Shown one piece after another: positions 35,617 through 43,084 of a DNA stretch of 64,000 nucleotides. The notes beneath the pieces were generated by a model that was not told the origin of the DNA, made no database searches, and was given only the letters and a program-made list of their open reading frames with translations. How positions within the stretch are numbered: position 1 is the first letter of the stretch; every line of letters begins with the position of its first letter. The stretch is from positions 24,871 through 88,870 of the forward strand of contig UBYX01000013.1 in assembly GCA_900469955.1 (NCBI GenBank), written 5' to 3'. A program made the translations under genes and the position numbers. Origin of the DNA: Hyphomicrobiales bacterium (GTDB lineage Bacteria > Pseudomonadota > Alphaproteobacteria > Rhizobiales > Rhizobiaceae).

Positions 35617-35823
35617 TTATTTACGGGGTGCGGCATTGGTCGTCGGCCATCCAATGTCTTTGCGGATTTCGGCCGGAAGGCTTTCCAGCATCTTTTCCGT
35701 CTGACGACGCTGCCACTCATCCCGAAGCTTCAAAGGGAGACGCAGGGCAGGGCGAATGAACGAGGCGAACGATGACGGCCGAAACCGGGAGTGGTCGCTC
35801 TCCTGATAGGTGATTATAGTCAT
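35617..35823 (-). CDS. DUF1127 family small protein
   Basis: A 68-residue basic protein. The C-terminal half, LRDEWQRRQTEKMLESLPAEIRKDIGW, has the DUF1127 pattern (aromatic/Arg-rich helix, then L-x-x-L...L-x-DIGW). Such proteins are abundant in Rhizobiaceae and some bind RNA or affect phosphate and stress physiology. The ATG at 35823 has a good AAGGAG. The gene is divergent from the LysR gene that follows. Confidence 0.82.
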   Translation of the reverse strand: MTIITYQESDHSRFRPSSFASFIRPALRLPLKLRDEWQRRQTEKMLESLPAEIRKDIGWPTTNAAPRK

Positions 35824-35971
35824 AACAGTTCTCCTTGGGTCACTATAGGCGGTGCTGGACTGGGAGAATGAGCGCCGCCGATCCATCAATCAATCGGATG
35901 TATGTGATGCGTCCTATGAAATTCTGTTTGGAATTGACGCTTACTTCCGATGCTTTGGACTATGCTCCGGG

Positions 35972-36002
35972 TTTGACATTCAATCAAACGAAATGATATG
36001 GT
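35972..36002 (+). promoter_or_regulatory. Sigma-70-like promoter overlapping a palindrome, for the LysR gene
   Basis: TTTGA-N7-TCAAA (35972-35988) is a perfect inverted repeat of the T-N11-A LysR type. Within it lies TTGACA (35973-35978), followed after 18 bases by TATGGT, a reasonable -35/-10 pair for the LysR gene at 36035. A LysR protein bound here would block its own promoter. Confidence 0.5.
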
Positions 36003-36034
36003 GTTTAAGTTCAGATTTTTTGATGGAGCATCCC

Positions 36035-36931
36035 ATGACCGTTCCGTTCCGTCCGCCGCTCCCGGTGCTCGACAACGATGTTTTGCGCACGTTCGTCGCG
36101 ATCGCCGAGACGGGTAATTTCTCGACCGCCGCCGATGCGGTGCTGCGGACGCCGTCCGCTGTTTCGATGCAGATCAAGAAGCTGGAAGAGCAGTTGAAGA
36201 CGACGCTCTTTCTGCGTGATGCGCGATCGGTGTCGCTGACCCAGCATGGGGAAATGCTGCTTTCCTACGCGCGACGTATGCTGGCGCTTTCCAACGAAGC
36301 GGTTTCGCGCTTTGTCATGCCCGAACTTTCAGGCGTCGTGCGGCTCGGGGCTCCCGACGATGTGGGCGAGCGGCTCCTGCCGAAAGTGCTCAAGGATTTC
36401 GGAGAGAGCTTCCCCGGCATCATGGTCGACGTCACCGTGGACCAGAGCATCCTTCTGCGCAAACGCATGGACGAGCAGCGGCTTGATCTTGCGCTCATCA
36501 ACTGCGCGACGCGACCTTTTCCGACCGGCGGCGAGGTGATCTATACCGAAAAGCTGGTCTGGGCCGGGGCAAAATGCGGTACCGCCTATCTGCGGGACCC
36601 GCTCCCCATCTCCGTTTGGGAGGATGGCTGCGTGTGGCGGCAGGACGCAATCACGCAGCTGGAGAGGCACAAGCGGAGCTATCGGATCGCCTATGCGAGC
36701 GCCCATACTATGGCCCAGCGCGCAGCGGTGCTTTCCGACCTCGCCGTTGCGCCTTTCCCCCGGTCCTACGTCACGGACGATATGCAGGTGCTTGGTCCCA
36801 AGGAGGGGCTGCCGGAGCTGATCAGCTTCGACATACGGCTCCTGACTGCGCCACAGCTTTCGATCCCCGGCAAGGCCGTCGCGGAGAGCATCCGTGAGGC
36901 GTTTGGCGCTATGGTCGCTGCCGCGGCGTAG
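36035..36931 (+). CDS. LysR-family transcriptional regulator
   Basis: A 298-residue regulator with an N-terminal winged helix-turn-helix (LDNDVLRTFVAIAETGNF, then a TPSAVSMQIKKLEEQL recognition helix) and a substrate-binding domain. I chose ATG 36035, with GGAG six bases upstream, over ATG 36023; the frame is open far upstream but the additional residues do not resemble the family. The promoter has an overlapping palindrome, suggesting autorepression. It converges on the ASKHA activase gene, and its target is uncertain: the divergent DUF1127 gene or the betaine region. Confidence 0.9.
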   Translation: MTVPFRPPLPVLDNDVLRTFVAIAETGNFSTAADAVLRTPSAVSMQIKKLEEQLKTTLFLRDARSVSLTQHGEMLLSYARRMLALSNEAVSRFVMPELSGVVRLGAPDDVGERLLPKVLKDFGESFPGIMVDVTVDQSILLRKRMDEQRLDLALINCATRPFPTGGEVIYTEKLVWAGAKCGTAYLRDPLPISVWEDGCVWRQDAITQLERHKRSYRIAYASAHTMAQRAAVLSDLAVAPFPRSYVTDDMQVLGPKEGLPELISFDIRLLTAPQLSIPGKAVAESIREAFGAMVAAAA

Positions 36932-36945
36932 GGACTGTCCGTCGC

Positions 36946-36974
36946 GACCGGCTCCGCTTCCTCACGAGCCGGTC
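36946..36974. terminator. Bidirectional terminator between LysR and activase genes
   Basis: A 9-bp stem (GACCGGCTC and its complement) with an 11-base loop fits precisely between the LysR stop and the convergent activase stop. There is no obvious T-run. Confidence 0.65.
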
Positions 36975-36975
36975 G

Positions 36976-39012
36976 TCACTCCCGCCGTCGTCTGCGGCGG
37001 CCGCTGCCTTCACCAGCGATTGCGTCCGCCGATAATTTCCGGTCCGGCAGAGTTACGACCGAACTCAACCGAGGGAAGGCATCCACCTTGTTCGGCAGCG
37101 CCATGGCGGCGACGAAATGGTCCTGGAACTTCGTTTCAAGAGCCGTCTCGATCTTCTCGATCTTTCCGACCGTTTCCTCGATCTCGCGTCGATAGCCGCG
37201 GTTCAGCAGGCACATGCGGGCACCGGTGCCTGCCGCGTTGCCGACAGATTTCACTCTGGCGAGATCGCAGTCGGGAATGAGACCCAGCACCATCGCATAT
37301 TTCGGGTCGATGAACGTGCCGAAGGCGCCGGCGAGACCGATGCGATCGATATGGTCGATGCTCTGCTTGTCCATCAGCAGCTTCACGCCGGCATAAAGGG
37401 CGGCCTTGGCTAGCTGGATCGCACGCACGTCGTTCTGGGTGACGGTGATCCGAGGTTCCCCCTCATGCAGCAGATAGGAGAAGGTGCGGCGGTTCTGCAG
37501 AATACGCGGCGAACGTGAACTCAGCGACCCATCCACGACGCCGTCTTCTGAGATAATGCCGGCAAGAAACATTTCTGCGACCACCTCGATGATGCCCGAG
37601 CCGCAGATGCCGGTCACGCCGGTCGCCGCCGCCGCTTCGGCAAAACCCGGTTCGTCGGACCATTGCTCGACGCCGATCACCCGGAAGCGTGGCTCGAGCG
37701 TGGCCGGGTCGATGCGGACGCGTTCGATCGCGCCGGGTGCCGCACGCTGGCCTGATGATATCTCGGCGCCTTCGAAGGCGGGTCCGGTGGGAGAGGAGGC
37801 GGCGACCACGCGTGAAGAATTGCCGAGCACGATTTCGGCATTGGTGCCGATATCGACCATCAGCATCATTTCGTCCTGCCGGTGCGGACCTTCCGACAGC
37901 GTCGCAGCGGCGGCATCGGCGCCCACATGGCCGGCGATGCAGGGCAGCAGATAGGTCCGCGTGCCCTTGTTCATCGGCAGGCCGATTTCGCTCGATTTCA
38001 CCTGAACTGCGCCGGAGACGGCAAGCGCGAATGGCGCCCCGCCAAGTTCGGTGGGATCGATACCGAGGAAAAGGTGGTGCATGATCGGGTTTCCGACGAA
38101 CACGCAGTCGAGAATATCTTCGCGCGACACGCCGCCTTCTGCGCATACCTTGTCGATCAGTCCGTTCAGCGCTTCGCGCACCGCGGCCGTCATTGCGTCC
38201 AGGCCGTCCGGGTTCATCATGATGTATGAGACGCGGCTCATCAAATCCTCGCCGAAGCGTATCTGTGGATTGGACGTTCCGGCTGAGGCGACCGTCCGTC
38301 CCGACAGCAGCGAGGAAAGATGCATGGCGATGGTTGTGGAGCCTATGTCGCAGGCGATCCCGTAGGCCTCGTTCTTCAAGCCGGGATAAAGTGCGATGAG
38401 GCGAGGGCGGTCGTCGTCGCGGTCCTTGTGGATTGCTGCCGTCGCCTTCCACTCTCCCTTGCGCAGGATCGCCTGCACCTGGGGAATCAGGTGAAAATCG
38501 ACATCGAGATCGTCGACATGCCACTCCGCGGAGAGTGCGGCCTTGAGCCGATCGAGATCGCCGAGCGGCTTTTCCATATCCGGCTCTTCGACTTCGACGT
38601 AACACATGCGGATTGCCGGATTGCGGTCAAAGACGCGTTCGTCGGCGGCCTTGCGGACCACCTGCGCGTTGATGACCGTATCTTGCGGGACGTCGATGAC
38701 GAGGTCGCCAAGAATCTGCGCGGAGCAGGAAAGCCGGCGCCCCTCCGGCAGGCTCCGCACGCGGTCGTAGCGTTCCTCCTTGGGGCCGATCGGCGAAAGG
38801 TGGTCGTCGGAGGATCTGATGCCATGCTTGGCGAAATGACCCTCCTGAACCGACACCTGGCAGCGACCGCAGGTCGCCCGCCCGCCGCAGACGCTCTCCA
38901 CATAAACGCCGAGCTGTCGCGCGGCATCGAGCACGGGCGTTCCCACCGGGAAGCGGCCGCGCTTGCCGGACGGCATGAAGAGGACGAGGGGATGGGTCGA
39001 GGTATCGTTCAT
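36976..39012 (-). CDS. ASKHA-domain corrinoid activation protein (RACo-like)
   Basis: A 678-residue protein of the DUF4445/RACo family. An N-terminal plant-type 2Fe-2S domain has Cys42, 48, 51 and 96 (CGGRATCGRC and LSCSAQ). A linker follows, then the C-terminal ASKHA ATPase domain with ACDIGSTTIAMHL and LMVDIGTNAEIVLGN as phosphate loops. These proteins use ATP and the iron-sulfur cluster to return accidentally oxidised Co(II) corrinoid to Co(I). It is the last gene of an operon with the corrinoid protein and methyltransferases. The RBS is TAAGAGA before ATG 39012. The C terminus has an Arg-rich tail. Confidence 0.93.
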   Translation of the reverse strand: MNDTSTHPLVLFMPSGKRGRFPVGTPVLDAARQLGVYVESVCGGRATCGRCQVSVQEGHFAKHGIRSSDDHLSPIGPKEERYDRVRSLPEGRRLSCSAQILGDLVIDVPQDTVINAQVVRKAADERVFDRNPAIRMCYVEVEEPDMEKPLGDLDRLKAALSAEWHVDDLDVDFHLIPQVQAILRKGEWKATAAIHKDRDDDRPRLIALYPGLKNEAYGIACDIGSTTIAMHLSSLLSGRTVASAGTSNPQIRFGEDLMSRVSYIMMNPDGLDAMTAAVREALNGLIDKVCAEGGVSREDILDCVFVGNPIMHHLFLGIDPTELGGAPFALAVSGAVQVKSSEIGLPMNKGTRTYLLPCIAGHVGADAAAATLSEGPHRQDEMMLMVDIGTNAEIVLGNSSRVVAASSPTGPAFEGAEISSGQRAAPGAIERVRIDPATLEPRFRVIGVEQWSDEPGFAEAAAATGVTGICGSGIIEVVAEMFLAGIISEDGVVDGSLSSRSPRILQNRRTFSYLLHEGEPRITVTQNDVRAIQLAKAALYAGVKLLMDKQSIDHIDRIGLAGAFGTFIDPKYAMVLGLIPDCDLARVKSVGNAAGTGARMCLLNRGYRREIEETVGKIEKIETALETKFQDHFVAAMALPNKVDAFPRLSSVVTLPDRKLSADAIAGEGSGRRRRRRE

Positions 39013-39043
39013 TCTCTTAGGCTCGCGCGTTCGAAGGCGCGTT

Positions 39044-40006
39044 CTACTCCATTCTGGCGGCGGCGCCAGCCCGGGCGGCGCGACCGCCGCGCCGACCACC
39101 GGCTGCCGATGCAGGGGCAGCGGTCGCTGCAGCTCCCGCCTCAGCCGGCTTGTAGTCCCGGTAGGTCATGATCCAGTTGCCGCAGTTCTGGTCGGTGCCG
39201 TTCAAAACGTTGGCGGCGCGGACGGCTTCCATTTCCTGCGGCCGGCAGGGGTTCATGATGGCGGACGTCATACCGGCGCCGATCACCATCGGGATAAAGC
39301 CGGCATTGATGCCGTGGCGATGCGGCAGGCCGAAGGAGATGTTGGAAAGCCCGCAGGTCGTGTTGACCTTCAATTCCTCACGCAGGCGCCTGAGGAGCGC
39401 GAAGACCTGTAGTCCAGCCGAACCCAAGGCTCCGATCGGCATGACGAGCGGATCGACAACAATGTCATGCGCCTTGATGCCGTGATCCGCCGCGCGCTCG
39501 ACGATCTTCTTGGCCACCGCAAACCGCACGTCCGGATCCATGGAGATGCCGGTCTCGTCGTTGGAGATTGCCACCACCGGCACGTCGTATTTCTTGCAGA
39601 GCGGCAGGATGGCCTCCAGCTTCTCTTCCTCACCGGTGACGGAATTGACGAGGGGTCGACCCTTCGCCACCTTCAGCGCCGCCTCGATCGCAGCGGTTAC
39701 GGAACTGTCGATCGAGAGGGGAACATCCACCAGACCCTGGACGATTTCCATCGTCCGGACGAGAAGCGGCGGTTCCGTCTCGTTCGGATTGACCGCCGTC
39801 ACGCCGGCATTGACGTCGAGCATGGTGGCGCCGGCCGCGACTTGCTCCAGGGCGTCCTTGATGACCGTATCGAAATTGCCCTCGATCATTTCTGCCGCCA
39901 GCTTCTTGCGGCCGGTTGGGTTGATGCGTTCGCCGATCACGCAGAAGGGCTGGTCGAAGCCGATCACGATTTCGCGGGTTGCGGACGCGACGATGGTACG
40001 TGTCAT
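39044..40006 (-). CDS. Methyltetrahydrofolate:corrinoid methyltransferase (pterin-binding)
   Basis: A 320-residue TIM-barrel protein of the pterin-binding methyltransferase family. It starts with an early GERINPTGRKKL motif and has LDVNAGV, SIDSS, NSVTGEE and NDETGI segments typical of AcsE/MtgA-like enzymes. It would move the methyl group from methyl-corrinoid protein to tetrahydrofolate. The C-terminal 35 residues are a low-complexity Ala/Gly/Arg tail not seen in the core family. Start ATG 40006 has GGAGGAAC. It is part of the corrinoid operon, 31 bp upstream of the activase gene. Confidence 0.92.
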   Translation of the reverse strand: MTRTIVASATREIVIGFDQPFCVIGERINPTGRKKLAAEMIEGNFDTVIKDALEQVAAGATMLDVNAGVTAVNPNETEPPLLVRTMEIVQGLVDVPLSIDSSVTAAIEAALKVAKGRPLVNSVTGEEEKLEAILPLCKKYDVPVVAISNDETGISMDPDVRFAVAKKIVERAADHGIKAHDIVVDPLVMPIGALGSAGLQVFALLRRLREELKVNTTCGLSNISFGLPHRHGINAGFIPMVIGAGMTSAIMNPCRPQEMEAVRAANVLNGTDQNCGNWIMTYRDYKPAEAGAAATAAPASAAGGRRGGRAARAGAAARME

Positions 40007-40059
40007 ATGTTCCTCCAGGCGCATGGTCTCTGGCGCCGATTGATGTCAGTGCTTCAGTG

Positions 40060-40362
40060 TCAGGCCGCTTCGCGACCGCCGGCCTTCACCAGAGCGACAA
40101 GCCTGTCCTTGTCGTAAGCCGCCTCCAGATCGGCGGCAGCCTTATCCGCTTCGGTTTCCAGGTCATCGGATACGGGAACCGCCTCCGCCTTGCGCCATGC
40201 GGCAAGGTAGTCGTCCGTCTCCGATGCCCCCGTCCGCATGGCGCACATGTCGATCGCTTCGGTGAAGCGCAGCGACAGCTCGCGTTTGGCGGACTGCCTG
40301 CCTTTTTTGACGATCACCTGCGCCGGAATGTCCCGCCAGTAGACGACGATGCGGTCGGCCAT
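40060..40362 (-). CDS. 'Virulence factor'-domain small protein
   Basis: A 100-residue protein starting MADRIVVYWRDIPAQVIVKKGRQ, matching the small family called Virulence_fact in domain databases; it has no proven role. It continues with SLRFTEAIDMCAMRTGA and a helical C terminus. Such genes sit next to corrinoid methyltransferase genes in many Rhizobiales, so the name is probably misleading and a role in C1 or amine metabolism is more likely. GGAGGAATTC precedes its ATG at 40362. It lies between the formyltransferase-like and methyltetrahydrofolate methyltransferase genes. Confidence 0.8.
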   Translation of the reverse strand: MADRIVVYWRDIPAQVIVKKGRQSAKRELSLRFTEAIDMCAMRTGASETDDYLAAWRKAEAVPVSDDLETEADKAAADLEAAYDKDRLVALVKAGGREAA

Positions 40363-40452
40363 GAATTCCTCCGTGTTGAAGGCCAGCATGCACGGGCGCG
40401 CCGGCCAAGACTGCGCTTGCCACGACGTCGCACAGAGCAAAAAGCGACGCGG

Positions 40453-41229
40453 CTACCAGATGCGCTTCGTAAGGCCGTGATAGAGCCAGGTCCAGACCGG
40501 TGGCGGGAAACGCAAGGAGGAGGGACCCTGAGGTTGACGGGGCCTCAGCGTTCCCGCGATGGCGTCCTCTAGCGCTTGCACGCTGATGTCGAGGCAGGCG
40601 GCCGTCATTAGCAACGGATATGTCGCAATGCTGTCGCGGGGTGACGGCTTGAGGCGCTTTTCATAAAGCGTTCCGCCTGTATCGATACCGTTGTCGACGA
40701 GATGCACCGTCGCGCCGAAATTTCCCCCGTCCTGTTCGACCAGCGACCAGTAGCCGCCCATCTGGCCGCGATACATCGGGTTGATGCCGGCATGGAAATT
40801 GATCACCGGGCAGGGGATTGCAGCAAGCGTTGCGGGCGACAGGATACGGCAGGAAATGGTGAAGACCGCGCGGGGCTTAAGGGCTGTCACCGCAGCGAGA
40901 CATGCCGGATCGTTGATCGATGGTACATGCGTGACCGGGATGGTCCCGTTGGAAGCGGCAGAGAGGCCGTAGTCGCGGATGATCTCTTCCGTGCGCCTGG
41001 CGGCAAAGCGCTTGCCGAGCCGCGAGGCGACCATGGTCGCAAGCTGTCCAAATGCCGTGAACCAGCCGAACCGCCTGGCACGGCGCCGTAGCAGCGTGCC
41101 CTTGGATTCCGGCTGTTCCTCGATCACGTGCAAATCCGGAAAGTGCTTGGCAAGTGCGTTGATCATCACCTGCGGGTTTGTCCCGCCGGCGGTCATCACA
41201 ACGATTCGAGAAGGATTCGGTTCCTGCAT
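40453..41229 (-). CDS. Formyltransferase family protein
   Basis: A 258-residue protein with the formyl-transferase core NFHAGINPMYRGQMGGYW (catalytic Asn and His) and HLVDNGIDTGG (the Asp/His loop), as in FMT and GART enzymes. Upstream residues 1-95 form a Rossmann-like segment starting IVVMTAGGTNPQV. It would use a 10-formyl-tetrahydrofolate or formyl donor or acceptor. Being in the corrinoid operon, it may handle folate-bound C1 units or formylate an amine; the substrate is unknown. GGAG precedes its ATG. Confidence 0.82.
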   Translation of the reverse strand: MQEPNPSRIVVMTAGGTNPQVMINALAKHFPDLHVIEEQPESKGTLLRRRARRFGWFTAFGQLATMVASRLGKRFAARRTEEIIRDYGLSAASNGTIPVTHVPSINDPACLAAVTALKPRAVFTISCRILSPATLAAIPCPVINFHAGINPMYRGQMGGYWSLVEQDGGNFGATVHLVDNGIDTGGTLYEKRLKPSPRDSIATYPLLMTAACLDISVQALEDAIAGTLRPRQPQGPSSLRFPPPVWTWLYHGLTKRIW

Positions 41230-41283
41230 GTGCCACTCCGCCTTGTGCGGAGGGCAGTGTTGCCGACAAGCCGAAAGAAACGA

Positions 41284-41925
41284 TTAAGCCAGACGCAAGG
41301 CGCCCGTGAGGTCGCCATAACCCGTGTAGCGGTACTCGTATTCGAGACCGAGGTAGTCGGCCGCCGCGCGCGCCTTTTCCTGTAGGGCTTCGTCCTCTTC
41401 CTGAGAGAGATAGACCAGCTTCCGGTAGTTGCCGAAATACATTTCCTTGAGCTGCGGATGCCTATCGAGGCCTAACGGCTCGATGACGAAAGCTTCGAAT
41501 TGGCGGGCGAGAAAGTCCGTAAGGAAAAAGGAAAACAGATCCTCGTCCGCCCCGGCCGCAAACGCTTCGTTTCCGGCGAAAAACGAATAACAGTGGGGAC
41601 CCTCGATGCGGGCGATACCTTCGCGTTCGCAAAGCCTGTCGATGTCACCGCCCGTGCCACAATCCGCATAGGCGAAAAAGATCTTCTCAAAACCTTTTGC
41701 GCGCGCCTCCGTCACGGCTTTTTCCAATCCTGGGACGATTTTCTGCGGATAGGCATGCCAGATGGCGGGCAGGCAATTGAGGTCGATATGGGCAAGCCCG
41801 GCCTGTCTGCAGACGGCGAGAATTTCCCGCGCGATGGCGCCGCAGGCGATCACGTGAACTTTTTCACAATTTGCACGTTCCTTCGGCGGAAGTTCGCTTT
41901 CTGGAACAATTCGATCCACATCCAT
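41284..41925 (-). CDS. DUF1638 family protein
   Basis: A 213-residue cytoplasmic protein of the DUF1638 family, with VHVIACGAIAREILAV near the start, LNCLPAIWHAYPQKI, a FFAYADCGTGGDID stretch and many Cys and His residues. DUF1638 genes are found almost always near corrinoid methyltransferases in bacteria and archaea, but no biochemical function is known. It belongs to the corrinoid operon. The RBS is poor and the ATG could be a later one, though N-terminal similarity seems to start near residue 15. Confidence 0.88.
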   Translation of the reverse strand: MDVDRIVPESELPPKERANCEKVHVIACGAIAREILAVCRQAGLAHIDLNCLPAIWHAYPQKIVPGLEKAVTEARAKGFEKIFFAYADCGTGGDIDRLCEREGIARIEGPHCYSFFAGNEAFAAGADEDLFSFFLTDFLARQFEAFVIEPLGLDRHPQLKEMYFGNYRKLVYLSQEEDEALQEKARAAADYLGLEYEYRYTGYGDLTGALRLA

Positions 41926-41939
41926 CGGAGTATTCTATC

Positions 41940-42098
41940 ATGACGGCCAAGACAGTCACGGTGATCGCCGCTCTTTTTGCGACAATGGTTTCGCTTACGT
42001 CCTGCGGCAATACCATTCGCGGCATGGGTCAGGACACGGCGAATGCCGTCGACGCCACCCAGGATGCCGGTCGCAAGGTCGACCGCGCCGCTCGTTGA
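41940..42098 (+). CDS. Entericidin-like small lipoprotein
   Basis: A 52-residue predicted lipoprotein. The signal peptide (MTAKTVTVIAALFATMVSL) ends with a lipobox LTSC, so the mature protein would begin with a lipidated Cys and have the GNTIRGMGQDTANAVD pattern of entericidin A/B. It is encoded on the plus strand in the gap between two genes of a minus-strand operon, which is unusual. GGAG lies 10 bases before its ATG. Entericidins are small membrane lipoproteins linked to stress and cell lysis. Confidence 0.82.
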   Translation: MTAKTVTVIAALFATMVSLTSCGNTIRGMGQDTANAVDATQDAGRKVDRAAR

Positions 42099-42131
42099 TG
42101 TCTATTTGCGGCAACCTCGCCGTGGGCGGCA

Positions 42132-42833
42132 TCAGCCGCCGGCGGCGAGGCTGTTGTGCTTGCGGCGGATGAAGTCCTTCGCCGTTTCGACGGCGACTGC
42201 CGCGTCGCGGCAATAGGCATCGGCGCCCACCGCCTTGCCGAATTCCTCGTTGAGAGGCGCGCCGCCCACCAGCACGACATAATCGTCGCGAATGCCCTTT
42301 TCCTTCATGGTGTCGATGACGACCTTCATGTAGGGCATAGTCGTGGTCAGCAGCGCTGACATGCCTAGGATGTCCGGCTTTTCCCGTTCGATCGCTTCCA
42401 GATAGTTTTCGACCGGGTTGTTGATGCCGAGATCGACCACGTCGAAGCCGGCGCCTTCCATCATCATTCCGACGAGGTTCTTGCCGATGTCGTGAATGTC
42501 GCCCTTCACCGTGCCGATGATCATCTTGCCAAGTTTCGGCGCACCGGTTTCCACGAGCAGCGGACGCAGAATGTTCATGCCGGATTTCATGGCGTTGGCC
42601 GACAGCAGCACCTCGGGAACGAAGAGGATGCCGTCGCGGAAATCGATGCCGACGATCCGCATGCCCTCGACAAGTGCCTGGGTGAGGACGTCGTAAGGCG
42701 TCCAGCCGCGCTCCAGCAGGATATGGGTCGCCTCTTCGATTTCTTCCTTGAGGCCGTCGTAGAGATCATCGTGCATCTGCTGCACGAGTTCTTCGTCGGA
42801 AAGTTCCGAAAGGATGATTTCATCGTCAGACAT
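42132..42833 (-). CDS. Corrinoid (B12)-binding protein, MtbC/MttC type
   Basis: A 233-residue methyl-carrier protein. The N-terminal helical cap (residues about 10-95) precedes a Rossmann B12-binding domain with the signature GDIHDIGKN (111-119), where His114 would coordinate cobalt from below. SALLTTTM and VGGAPLNEEF complete the pattern. It accepts a methyl group from the substrate-specific methyltransferase and passes it to the folate-linked one. It is the promoter-proximal gene of the corrinoid operon and is divergent from mttB, with which it shares a 250-bp promoter region. Confidence 0.95.
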   Translation of the reverse strand: MSDDEIILSELSDEELVQQMHDDLYDGLKEEIEEATHILLERGWTPYDVLTQALVEGMRIVGIDFRDGILFVPEVLLSANAMKSGMNILRPLLVETGAPKLGKMIIGTVKGDIHDIGKNLVGMMMEGAGFDVVDLGINNPVENYLEAIEREKPDILGMSALLTTTMPYMKVVIDTMKEKGIRDDYVVLVGGAPLNEEFGKAVGADAYCRDAAVAVETAKDFIRRKHNSLAAGG

Positions 42834-42926
42834 GGAATACTTCCCTAGGGTTCGAGGGGCCTGCAAATCAGACGCTCACGTCGTCGACTATCTGTACCTT
42901 CAAATTGTTTCGCAATTTCTTTCGTA

Positions 42927-42969
42927 TGCGACAGCGGCGCGTCGGAAAAACGACGGAGCGGTTGTCGCA
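42927..42969. promoter_or_regulatory. TGCGACA/TGTCGCA repeats in the divergent corrinoid/mttB promoter
   Basis: TGCGACA-N6-CGTCGGA (42927-42946) keeps the half-site and spacing of the perfect palindrome before the AraC regulator, with two mismatches in the right half. A second, less exact unit follows about 22 bp later (CGAC at 42951, TGTCGCA at 42963-42969). This places tandem sites one to two helical turns apart between the corrinoid and methyltransferase genes. Confidence 0.5.
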
Positions 42970-43084
42970 AATGTCTGTCCTGCACAAACCCGTGCCGCAG
43001 AAAGGCAGGGTTCGGCTTGCGCTGCGGCTTAGCATGGCGCATCAGAAAGACAGGCGCAAACGACGGCGCAAGGCGAGGAACATC

